A stretch of DNA of 64,000 nucleotides. Origin: Telluria beijingensis. GTDB lineage: Bacteria; Pseudomonadota; Gammaproteobacteria; Burkholderiales; Burkholderiaceae_D. Where the stretch lies: assembly GCF_030770395.1 (NCBI RefSeq), contig NZ_CP132480.1, positions 1,976,713-2,040,712 on the forward strand. The letters are read 5' to 3'. Positions 1 through 7,766 of the stretch are shown one piece after another. Every line of letters starts with the position of its first letter. Position 1 is the first letter of the stretch. The notes under the pieces were generated by a model. The model searched no databases. It was given only the letters and a program-made list of their open reading frames with translations, and was not told where the DNA came from. A program made the translations under genes and the position numbers.

Positions 1-639
1 CGCGTCCAGCAATTCCTGCTTTTCTTCCAGCTGCTGGCGGATGCGGATGCCGTGCGCCACCTGCTCTTCCAGCTCCACGGTGCGGGCAGCAATGCGGTGT
101 TCGAGTTCGGTGTTGAGCGACTTGAGGGCCTGCTCGGCGAGCATGCGCGCGCCCACCGCCTTCATGTGATTCAGTTCGACCTCGACCAGTTCGGCCAGGT
201 CCTTCAGCACCTGGCGCTGCTCGGCGCCGAAGGCGCGCGGCGCGCGGTCGATGATGCACAGCGTGCCCACCGCCTGGCCGTCGCTATACACCGGCTGGCC
301 GGCGTAGAAGCGGATATGCGGCGCGCCCGTCACCAGGGCATTGTCCGCAAAGCGCGGGTCGAGCGCGGCGTCCTCGATCACCAGCATCTCGCGCGCCTCC
401 ACCGCGTGGCTGCAGAACGAGATCGAGCGCGGCGTTTCCTGCGCCTCGAGCCCGGTGCGCGACTTGAACCATTGACGGTTGGCGTCGACCAGCGAGACGA
501 GCGCGATCGGCACGCCGAAGGTCATCGCGGCGAGCCGGGTGAAGCGGTCGAAGCGCGTCTCGGCGGGCGTGTCGAGGATTTGGAGCGCGGCCAGCGCGGC
601 GAGGCGGGCCTGTTCGGTGTGTGCGTAAGTGACGATGAT
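1..639 (-). CDS. GAF-domain signalling protein (C-terminus outside window)
   Basis: The minus-strand reading contains an N-terminal lead typical of GAF signalling proteins (ARLAALAALQILDTPAETRF) followed by a GAF domain with the usual FCSHAV, DPRFADN and GTLCIID blocks. It then runs into a coiled-coil-like helix (roughly residues 160-210) that continues past base 1. The output domain (kinase, cyclase or other) is therefore not visible. The start is unresolved: in this frame there is no ATG, GTG or TTG between the stop at 754-756 and the GAF domain. The end given here is an ATC codon at 637-639 preceded by GGAAGAG. A GTG at 719-721 opens a different frame, so a frameshift is possible. Confidence 0.75.
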   Translation of the reverse strand, partial: MIVTYAHTEQARLAALAALQILDTPAETRFDRFTRLAAMTFGVPIALVSLVDANRQWFKSRTGLEAQETPRSISFCSHAVEAREMLVIEDAALDPRFADNALVTGAPHIRFYAGQPVYSDGQAVGTLCIIDRAPRAFGAEQRQVLKDLAELVEVELNHMKAVGARMLAEQALKSLNTELEHRIAARTVELEEQVAHGIRIRQQLEEKQELLDA

Positions 640-869
640 GGTGCTCTTCCAGTAACCGGGTCCAGGGCGGCGGGTCGAGGCCGGGATAGTCGACAGGGAC
701 GCCGGGAGTGGGGGCGACCACGGCGAAATCTTACATTGGGTTCCTAGCGGAAACTACTGTTTCCGGAGCGAGCGTTGCGTGGCGCAGACGCTTTTATGCC
801 GAGGCACGATGAATCGTCCTTACAAGCGTGTCATAAGATTTCCGTACGGCATTTAGTGATGAAAATCGG

Positions 870-2009
870 TCATCGCCTATGTTGCCTTATGGCATCCACA
901 GCCTTCCGTCCGGTCGCCGGATCGTCGGTGAAGATGGCGTCCACGCCCGCCTCCAGGTAGGCGCGAATCTCGCCTGCGGCATCGCCGCGCTGGCTGGGCG
1001 AGTCGGCCGGCGCAGCGCGTAGCGCGGGCGGCAGGAAGGGATTCTCGGGCCGCATGGTCCACACATGCACCGCCAGGCCGGCGGCGCGCGCATCGTGCAC
1101 GAAGCGCGTCGGCGATCCCAGCTCGCCGGCCGCGTCGCGTGGGATGACGATGGTCTTGTACGGCGCCACCACGTCGGCATAGCGTGCGATCTCGCGCAGG
1201 CCGTGCGGCGTGATCATGTCGGCATACGTCAGGCCGCTGCCGGCGGCAAGCGCGTCGTACGGCGCCTCGGACGGCATGCTGACCAGCTGCACCAGGCGGT
1301 AGCCGGCCAGCGCGCGCAACTCCTTCAGATTGCCCACTTCGAAGGACTGGATGAACACGGCCGCGTCCCGCCCCCGGTAGCCGTTCGCCGCCAGCACCTC
1401 CACCAGGCGCGGCTCGAGCGCCAGGCCGATCGACTTGAAGTAGCTCGGGTGCTTGAGTTCTGGGACCAGGCCGATGGTCTTGTTGCGCGCGCGGCCTTCG
1501 CTGTCGACCAGGTCGACGATCTCCTGCAGGGTCGGGATGGCGTATTTGCCATCGTGCGCCGCGTTGGCCGGGCGGTTGGCAGGAATCCGTTCGCGGGCGC
1601 GCAACTGCCGCAGTTCGGCCAGCGTGAAGTCTCCGGTGAACCAGCCGATCACCGCCACGCCGTCGATGGTCTTGCTGGTCTTGCGGTCGGCGAACCGGGC
1701 GAGGTCGGCGACATTGGTGGTGCCCGAGATCTCGTTCTCGTGGCGCGCTACCAGCACGCCGTCGCGGGTCGCGACCAGGTCGGGCTCGATGCTGTCGGCG
1801 CCGTCCTCGATCGCCTTGCGGTAGGCGGCCAGCGTGTGTTCGGGACGCAGGGCCGAGGCGCCGCGGTGGGCGATGACGCTGGGCGAAGCGGGCCAGGACG
1901 GGCCCGGGTTCTTCAGGTCGTGACCAATGCTGGCGCAGCCGCTTGCCAGGATCGCCGCGAAGATGCAGCCGACGATACGCAGCGATAGTGCATTGACAGG
2001 AACCAGCAT
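870..2009 (-). CDS. Glycerophosphodiester phosphodiesterase, lipoprotein
   Basis: 379 residues. A signal peptide ends in a lipobox-like ASGC, so the product is probably a periplasm-facing lipoprotein. The GDPD fold is shown by AHRGAS, RPEHT, the acidic pair in SIEPDLV, RHEN near the N-terminus, and a C-terminal AIFTDDP strand. Family role: hydrolysis of glycerophosphodiesters to glycerol-3-phosphate and an alcohol, for phosphate or carbon scavenging. The length fits the GlpQ-type periplasmic branch. The start was chosen because GGAGGT lies six bases upstream of ATG 2009; a longer reading to 2057 lacks a signal-like N-terminus. It lies downstream of the VOC gene on the same strand. Substrate specificity cannot be read from sequence. 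Confidence 0.9.
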   Translation of the reverse strand: MLVPVNALSLRIVGCIFAAILASGCASIGHDLKNPGPSWPASPSVIAHRGASALRPEHTLAAYRKAIEDGADSIEPDLVATRDGVLVARHENEISGTTNVADLARFADRKTSKTIDGVAVIGWFTGDFTLAELRQLRARERIPANRPANAAHDGKYAIPTLQEIVDLVDSEGRARNKTIGLVPELKHPSYFKSIGLALEPRLVEVLAANGYRGRDAAVFIQSFEVGNLKELRALAGYRLVQLVSMPSEAPYDALAAGSGLTYADMITPHGLREIARYADVVAPYKTIVIPRDAAGELGSPTRFVHDARAAGLAVHVWTMRPENPFLPPALRAAPADSPSQRGDAAGEIRAYLEAGVDAIFTDDPATGRKAVDAIRQHRR

Positions 2010-2081
2010 GGAATACCTCCGATCGTCAGGCTTGACCGCATTGTCATGGCCTGGCATGACACCGGCATGACACTTGACGTT

Positions 2082-2465
2082 TCAGATGGTGGCCGGTCCC
2101 TTGGCCACGGCCTCGATCCGATGTCCATCCGGATCGACCAGGAAGGAGGCGTAGTAGTGCGGGCCGTAGTCTTCGCGCAGTCCGGGCCTGCCGTTATCGG
2201 CGCCGCCGGCCAGCAGGCCGCCCGCATGGAAGGCATCGACCGCCGCCCGCGTCGGCGCGGCGAAGGCAAGATGGAAACCGGCGCCGGGCGGCGCGGCATC
2301 GTCGCGCTGCTTCAGGCACAGGATGTCTTCGTCGTCCGCCACACCGTAGCCGATCGCCTCGTCGTCTTCGAACACGCGCCGCCATCCCAGCGCGCCAAGC
2401 GCACCGTCGTAGAAGCGCGCGCTGGCATGCAAGTCGCGCACGCCCAGCGACAGGTGATGGATCAT
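2082..2465 (-). CDS. VOC family (glyoxalase/dioxygenase fold) protein
   Basis: 127 residues with the vicinal-oxygen-chelate pattern: N-terminal HHLSLGVRDL strand with a His metal ligand, RFYDGALGALGW helix, and the C-terminal HYYASFLVDPDGHRIEAV block carrying the second half-site. Single VOC domain with no fusion. Members include glyoxalase I-like isomerases, dioxygenases and antibiotic-binding proteins, and the sequence does not choose between them. The start lies about 10 bases after the end of the glucokinase-RpiR gene, so the two are probably co-transcribed. Specific substrate unknown. Confidence 0.85.
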   Translation of the reverse strand: MIHHLSLGVRDLHASARFYDGALGALGWRRVFEDDEAIGYGVADDEDILCLKQRDDAAPPGAGFHLAFAAPTRAAVDAFHAGGLLAGGADNGRPGLREDYGPHYYASFLVDPDGHRIEAVAKGPATI

Positions 2466-2475
2466 GATGGCCCCT

Positions 2476-4341
2476 CTAGATATCGAGGTGCGAGATCAAG
2501 AGCCGGCGCTGCTCGATGTCGGCCTGGCTGCCCTGGCTGCCCTCCCCTTGCGCGCCGAGCGAGATCCCGACCGACATGATGTCGATCAGCAGCAGTTGCA
2601 GGATGCGCGAGATCATCGACAGGAAGGTGGTGCTGTCCTCGCTGTGGTCGACCGACAGGCAGACGCTGGCCTTCTTCGCCAGCGGCGACTTGCTGCTGGT
2701 GATGGCGATGACGTCGGCGCCTTGCGCGCGCGCGGTGTCGACCGCCTCCAGCAGGTCGGGCAGCTGGCCGCCGGTGGAGATCGCGATCACCACGTCGCCC
2801 GGTCCCAGCAGGCCGGCGGCCAGGTTCAGCAGGTGCGAATCGCCATACAGCGCGGCCGGGATCCGAAAGCGGAAGAACTTGTGCTGGCCGTCCAGCGCCA
2901 CCGCGCGCGAATTGCCCATCGCGTAGAACTCGACCCGGCGTGCGCGCCGCAGCAGCTCGATCGCGCGGTCGATCGCATGCACGTCGAGCGCGTCGCGGAA
3001 CTTCAGGATCGCCGACACCGTGTTGTCGATCACCTTGGCCGACAGGTCATGCGTGCTGTCGGTGACCCGCACCTGGCTGTGGCGCACGGGAATGGTGCCG
3101 GTCAGGCTGCCGGCGAATTTCAGCTTGAACTCGGCCAGGCCCTGGAAGCCCAGCGAGCGGCAGAAGCGGATCACGGTCGGCTGGCTGACATCGGCCAGGC
3201 GCGCGATCTCCGCGATCGGTTCGGACAACACCTTGCGCGGATGGTCGACCACCAGGCTCGCCACGCGCTGCTCGGCCGGCGACAGCTCATGGCGCAGCTG
3301 CTGCACCCGGTCCATCAGCGTGTTGGCGCCGCTGCGGCCGCGCAGGTGCTCGAGCAGGATCGCCGAGACGCCGTACAGGGCCGGATTCGGCGTCATGATC
3401 ACATAGGTCGGGATCTGGGCGATGTAGTCGGTGAAGCGGCCCTTGGCCTCGAAGCGGGCCCGGAACGGCGATCGTGCGAACCACTCGCCCATGCGCGGCA
3501 CGATGCCGCCGCCGATGAAGATGCCGCCAAAGGCGCCCAGGGTCACCGCCAGGTTGGCGGCGGCGCTGCCCAGCATGCCGGCGAAGGTTTCCAGCACCTC
3601 GAGGCAGAGCGCATCGCCTGCGTCCAGCGCGGCGGCCATGATCTCGGCGGTGCTGCGCGGCGGCGCTTCGACACCGTTGCGTTGCGCCAGCGCGCGGTAG
3701 ATCAGTTCGACGCCGGGGCCAGAGATCAGGCGTTCGTTCGACACGTGCTTCCATTCGCGCCAGGCGTATTGCAGGATCGCGAATTCGCGCTCGTCGCTCG
3801 GCGCGAAGTTGACGTGGCCGCCCTCGCTGCCGAGGGTCACGAAACCATCGATGGTCGGGATCACGCCCGACACGCCCAGGCCGGTGCCGGGACCGAGCAC
3901 GCCCGACACCGCATGCGTCTGCGCCTCGCCACCGCCGACCTGCAGCAGGTCCCTGGCCTGGAAGCCGGGCAGCGCCATCGCCAGCGCGGTGAAGTCGTTC
4001 ACGATCAGCAGCGTCGACAGGCCGAGTGCGCGGCGCACCTCGTCGGTCGAGAACTGCCAGTCGCGGTTGGTCATGCGGATGAAATCGCCGCTGATCGGAT
4101 TGGCCAGCGCGAAAGCGGCGTGATTGATGCGCTGGTTCGGGTGCCCGGCCAGGTAGGCGTGCAGCAGCGGCACGATGCCGTCGTAGTCGTCGCAGCGCAG
4201 GACGGTAACCTGGCTCAGGACGCCGGGCCCGGTCTCGAGACCGAAGCGCGCGTGGGTGGCGCCGATGTCGGCCAGCAGGCGCGGACCGTCGGCGAAGGCG
4301 GCCCGCGTGGGTTTCGGTTTGGTGTCTGGATCAACGGTCAT
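2476..4341 (-). CDS. glk: Bifunctional glucokinase / RpiR-family regulator
   Basis: 621 residues in two parts. Residues about 20-340 are a bacterial glucokinase: LLADIGATHARFGLE (phosphate-1 loop), VNDFTA, LGPGTGLGVS and the EGGHVNF substrate block. It would phosphorylate glucose to glucose-6-phosphate. Residues about 350-620 are an RpiR module: a helix-turn-helix with VSQPTVIRFCRSLGF and a SIS sugar-phosphate sensor domain containing YAMGNSR and AISTGGQLPDL. This fusion is known in Burkholderiales and suggests that the kinase product is sensed by the attached regulator, probably controlling hexose catabolism. Start taken at ATG 4341 because the kinase fold begins directly after it; no clear Shine-Dalgarno is seen. 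Upstream sits a long inverted repeat. Confidence 0.93.
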   Translation of the reverse strand: MTVDPDTKPKPTRAAFADGPRLLADIGATHARFGLETGPGVLSQVTVLRCDDYDGIVPLLHAYLAGHPNQRINHAAFALANPISGDFIRMTNRDWQFSTDEVRRALGLSTLLIVNDFTALAMALPGFQARDLLQVGGGEAQTHAVSGVLGPGTGLGVSGVIPTIDGFVTLGSEGGHVNFAPSDEREFAILQYAWREWKHVSNERLISGPGVELIYRALAQRNGVEAPPRSTAEIMAAALDAGDALCLEVLETFAGMLGSAAANLAVTLGAFGGIFIGGGIVPRMGEWFARSPFRARFEAKGRFTDYIAQIPTYVIMTPNPALYGVSAILLEHLRGRSGANTLMDRVQQLRHELSPAEQRVASLVVDHPRKVLSEPIAEIARLADVSQPTVIRFCRSLGFQGLAEFKLKFAGSLTGTIPVRHSQVRVTDSTHDLSAKVIDNTVSAILKFRDALDVHAIDRAIELLRRARRVEFYAMGNSRAVALDGQHKFFRFRIPAALYGDSHLLNLAAGLLGPGDVVIAISTGGQLPDLLEAVDTARAQGADVIAITSSKSPLAKKASVCLSVDHSEDSTTFLSMISRILQLLLIDIMSVGISLGAQGEGSQGSQADIEQRRLLISHLDI

Positions 4342-4412
4342 CGTGTAAGGATACCATTGAACGAATTGCAAGAGAATGGGGTTGCCGGTAGCGCCCTGGG
4401 TAGTGAGCAAGC

Positions 4413-4518
4413 CTTGGGTACCCGCCTTCGCGGGTACGACGTATCAGGGTTGCGGCTGATGGAAACCATCGCGGTCCGCTACCCAACAACGTCGTACCCG
4501 CGAAGGCGGGTACCCAAG
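4413..4518. repeat. Perfect 30-bp inverted repeat, REP-like core
   Basis: Arms 4413-4442 and 4489-4518 are exact reverse complements (30 of 30), separated by 46 bases. Each arm contains the small palindrome CCCGCCTTCGCGGG, so each can fold alone as well as with its partner. The same core recurs inside the MITE at 30866-31033. It lies between the glucokinase start and the end of the hydrolase gene; all flanking genes are on the minus strand. It could act as a transcription terminator or mRNA-stabilising stem for the hydrolase transcript, but no T-run follows. Best read as a REP/BIME-type intergenic repeat. Confidence 0.85.
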
Positions 4519-4546
4519 TTCTTTCACTGAAGCCGCAGCGCCGCGA

Positions 4547-5599
4547 TCAGCGCACCAGCCCCTCCAGCAGCGCCTTGTGGAACTGCGCCGGTTCCTGCAT
4601 CTGTGGCGCATGTCCCATCTCGGGGAAGGTCACCAGCTTCGATCCGGGAATCGCCTGCTTCGTCTGCTGCGCCAGCACCGTGTAGTTGCCGAGTTTCGGC
4701 CGGATCTCGGCCGGCGCCGCATCCTTGCCGATCGCCGTCGTGTCCTTCAGTCCCATCAACAGGAAGGTCGGCGTCCTGATCAACGGGAATTCATGGATCA
4801 CCGGCTGGGTATAGATCATGTCGTAGATCAGCGCCGAATTCCAGGCCACGATCTCCTTGCCCTTGCCGCGGTACATACCGGCCAGCATCTGCACCCAGAC
4901 TTCGTATTCAGGCTTCCACTGGCCGTTGTAATAGGTAGTGCGCGAATATTCGCGCAGGCGCTCGGCCGAGGTCTTGAGCTCGCGCTCGTACCACTTGTCG
5001 ACGCCCAGCGACGGCACGCCCAGGTTCTTCCAGTCTTCCAGGCCGATCGGGTTGATCATCACCAGCTGGTCGGTCAGCTCGGGATACATCAGCGCATAGC
5101 GCGTGGCCAGCATGCCGCCGGTCGAATGGCCGATGACGATCGCCTTCTTCACGCCGATGGATGCCAGCAGCTTGCGGGTATTGTCCGCCAGTTGCTGGAA
5201 GCTGTACTGGTAGTGGCGCGGCTTGGTCGACTTGCAGAAGCCGACCTGGTCGGGCACCACGACGCGGTAGCCGGCCTGGCTCAGCGCCTTGATGGTGCCG
5301 TCCCAGGTCGCGCCGCAGAAGTTCTTGCCGTGCATGAGCACCGCGGTGCGGCCGTTCGGCTTGGCCGGCTTGACGTCCATATACGTCATCTGCATGTCGA
5401 CGCCCTGGGATGTGAAGCGGTATTGCTGCGTCGGTTCAGGGTATTTGAACTCTTCGAGCTCAGGTCCGTAGACCGGCTCGGTCGACGCCTGCGCGAGGAC
5501 GGATGCGGGCAGCAGCGCGAAGGCTAGACTCATTCCCGCGACAGCGCGCATGAAACCAATGCCCGCGTCCGGGCGGGCAAGGCGTGTAAAGACTGGCAT
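4547..5599 (-). CDS. Exported alpha/beta hydrolase
   Basis: 350 residues with an N-terminal signal peptide ending near VLAQA (about residue 38). The hydrolase core has the oxyanion-region LMHGKNF, nucleophile elbow GHSTGG (Ser159) and a C-terminal EMGHAP histidine; an acidic residue after strand 6 (GLKDTT) completes a plausible triad. Predicted periplasmic esterase/lipase-like hydrolase of unknown substrate. No strong ribosome site precedes ATG 5599. An internal ATG (5551) would give a shorter n-region and remains possible. It is on the same strand as its neighbours but separated by the repeat at 4413-4518. Confidence 0.85.
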   Translation of the reverse strand: MPVFTRLARPDAGIGFMRAVAGMSLAFALLPASVLAQASTEPVYGPELEEFKYPEPTQQYRFTSQGVDMQMTYMDVKPAKPNGRTAVLMHGKNFCGATWDGTIKALSQAGYRVVVPDQVGFCKSTKPRHYQYSFQQLADNTRKLLASIGVKKAIVIGHSTGGMLATRYALMYPELTDQLVMINPIGLEDWKNLGVPSLGVDKWYERELKTSAERLREYSRTTYYNGQWKPEYEVWVQMLAGMYRGKGKEIVAWNSALIYDMIYTQPVIHEFPLIRTPTFLLMGLKDTTAIGKDAAPAEIRPKLGNYTVLAQQTKQAIPGSKLVTFPEMGHAPQMQEPAQFHKALLEGLVR

Positions 5600-5668
5600 G
5601 GCAATCTATGCAAAGTTGACGGAAGGTCCAGTCTAGCGCAGTTTACCGACGATTCGATACCCCAAAAG

Positions 5669-7540
5669 TCAGGCCAGCAGCGCGCGCATCTCCGGCACCG
5701 ACAACGGCGCCGCCTGCGCCTCCTGGAAGCGCCGCAGCACCTGTTCGATCGCCGGCGCCGGCTGCGCGCGGCTGAAGTACCAGCCCTGCACGCAATGCAC
5801 GCCGCGCTCGGCCAGCCACGACAGGTCGGCTTCGTCTTCCAGCCCTTCGCACAGCAACTCGGCGTCGAACACGGCGGCGATGCCCTGGATCAGGGCAAAC
5901 ACGCCGGCGGTGCGGGCGTCGCTGGCCACGCCGTGCACGAAGCGGCGGTCGGCCTTGAGCCGGTCGAACGGAAAACTGGTGAGCGCATCGAGGTTCGAGT
6001 AACCGGTGCCGAAGTCGTCGACCGCCACCCGTACCCCGAGCGCGCGCAGCGCCGAGATACGCTGGTGCAGCAGGGTCGGCGAGTCGAGCAGCTGGCTTTC
6101 GGTGACCTCGAATTCGAGCAGGTCGCCCGGCACGCCGGTGGCCTCCAGCACCTCGGCCAGGCGCGCGAAGACCTGGCTGTGCATCAGCGAGGCGCGCGAG
6201 AAGTTGAGCGCCACCGGCGGCACCGACAGGCCGCGTGCGCGCCAGTCCATCAGGTCGCGGCACACCAGTTCGAGCACGTGGATATCGAGCTCGAAGATGC
6301 GGCCCGAACTCTCGGCCTGCGGCACGAACATCCCCGGCCCCACCATGCCGTAGGCCGGATGGCGCCAGCGCACCAGCGCCTCGAGCCCGATCAGGCGGCC
6401 ATGCGCGACGTCGACCTGCGGCTGGTAATGCACCTCGAGCCGGCCGAAGCGCGGCGCGCCGCGGATCGCTTCGCGCAGCTCGTAGCGCAGGCGGGCGCGC
6501 GCCATCAGCGCCGCATCGTACTCGTGCACGACGCTCACGCCCTGCTGCTGGCGGATCGCGGTGGCGGCGATATCGGCGGCATCGAGCAGGCCGCCGGCGC
6601 TTTCCTCGCACGGCGCCTGCTGGCGCCGGATGCCGATGCGCGCATTGAGCGTGTGCATGCAGTCCTGCTCGACCTCGAATGGCTGGTCGATGGCTGCGCA
6701 CAGGCGGCGCATGCAGGCATCGTGCTCGTGCGGCGGCGAGACCAGCGCGAACGCGAACTGGTCGGCGCCGAGATGGCCCAGCAGCGCGCCATCGGCCCAG
6801 TCCTCGAGGCGCTTGCCCATCAGGCGCAGGATTCGGTCGCCCGTCTCGCGCCGAAACAGGTCGTTCACCTGGCGGAATCCGATCAGGTCGACCATGCCGA
6901 CCGACAGCGTGGCGCCCGGCCGCTCGTCCAGCATGCGCTGCAGGTGGTGCAGGAACACGGCGCGGTTGAACATCCCGGTGACGGCATCGCAGTAGCGCAG
7001 TTCGAGCATATCGACGACGATGCGCGCCATCAGCCGCAATTGCGCGGCCTGGGCAACGTCGAGCCGGCGCGGCGTACGGCTCATGACCCACAAGGTGCCT
7101 AGCAGGTGTTCGCTCTCGCCCTTGAGCGCCACGCCAGCATAGTGGCGGTAGTGCGGGGCCTGGCTCACCAGCGGATTGTCGGCGAAGCGGACATCGCGGC
7201 TGGCATCGTCGATCTCGAACCAGTCGACGCCTTCTTCCAGCGCGCTGTGGCAGAACGAACCGGTGCGCGGCAGGATGCAATCCTGGATGCCGATGCGCGA
7301 GGGCAGCCAGATCTGCGACTGGAACATCAGGCTGATGCCGCCAATGTCGGCGCCGGTAGCCTGCACCGCGAGGCGCGTAATGTAGTCGAGCTTGGGGTCG
7401 GCCGGATCGGTGAGCACATCGTGACCGACTTCTTCGTCGCCGACGAACAGGACTTCTTTTCGCGCGCCTGGCCTGACGCGCCGCGCCCGCCCGCGCACCA
7501 GCCGATAGATCATTCTCGCTCTTGCGATGCCGCTGACCAT
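5669..7540 (-). CDS. GAF-GGDEF-EAL protein, likely c-di-GMP phosphodiesterase
   Basis: 623 residues: GAF domain (about 30-170), GGDEF domain (about 180-340) and EAL domain (about 355-605). The GGDEF signature is HLGADQF instead of GGDEF, so cyclase activity is doubtful. The EAL domain keeps its active-site blocks: LEALVRW, NFSRASL, FEVTES, DDFGTGYSNL, a Lys in RLKADRR, CEGLED and QGWYFS. The expected role is hydrolysis of cyclic di-GMP, with the degenerate GGDEF perhaps acting as a GTP-sensing regulatory domain as in other such proteins. Start at ATG 7540, preceded by a purine-rich GGAGAGGGAGC. Soluble, with no signal peptide. Confidence 0.9.
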   Translation of the reverse strand: MVSGIARARMIYRLVRGRARRVRPGARKEVLFVGDEEVGHDVLTDPADPKLDYITRLAVQATGADIGGISLMFQSQIWLPSRIGIQDCILPRTGSFCHSALEEGVDWFEIDDASRDVRFADNPLVSQAPHYRHYAGVALKGESEHLLGTLWVMSRTPRRLDVAQAAQLRLMARIVVDMLELRYCDAVTGMFNRAVFLHHLQRMLDERPGATLSVGMVDLIGFRQVNDLFRRETGDRILRLMGKRLEDWADGALLGHLGADQFAFALVSPPHEHDACMRRLCAAIDQPFEVEQDCMHTLNARIGIRRQQAPCEESAGGLLDAADIAATAIRQQQGVSVVHEYDAALMARARLRYELREAIRGAPRFGRLEVHYQPQVDVAHGRLIGLEALVRWRHPAYGMVGPGMFVPQAESSGRIFELDIHVLELVCRDLMDWRARGLSVPPVALNFSRASLMHSQVFARLAEVLEATGVPGDLLEFEVTESQLLDSPTLLHQRISALRALGVRVAVDDFGTGYSNLDALTSFPFDRLKADRRFVHGVASDARTAGVFALIQGIAAVFDAELLCEGLEDEADLSWLAERGVHCVQGWYFSRAQPAPAIEQVLRRFQEAQAAPLSVPEMRALLA

Positions 7541-7766
7541 GCTCCCTCTCCTTCGCGCCAACGCACGCCGGCGCGCCACGGCCGCGCGCTCCGTTGGCGC
7601 CCGGTTCCGTACAACATGTATGCGTAGACAGCTTATCAGCGTTCGAGCGAACGCTGCGGACGCGTGGACGGGGATTCCGCGCGGCAGGAAATCATGCGCC
7701 CGGCATGGAAAGATGCACCAGCATGGCGCATGGCAGCGAGCGCCGCCATGCGCCGGTCGGACGCGC

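Noticed and set aside
284..721. 145-residue reading from GTG 721
   Set aside because: Frame lacks GAF motifs; the GAF domain is in another frame. Kept only as a hint of a possible frameshift.
2464..4530. 688-residue plus-strand open frame
   Set aside because: Exact mirror of the glucokinase-RpiR gene; composition rich in Arg, His, Gln and Ala with no domain. A GC-rich shadow.
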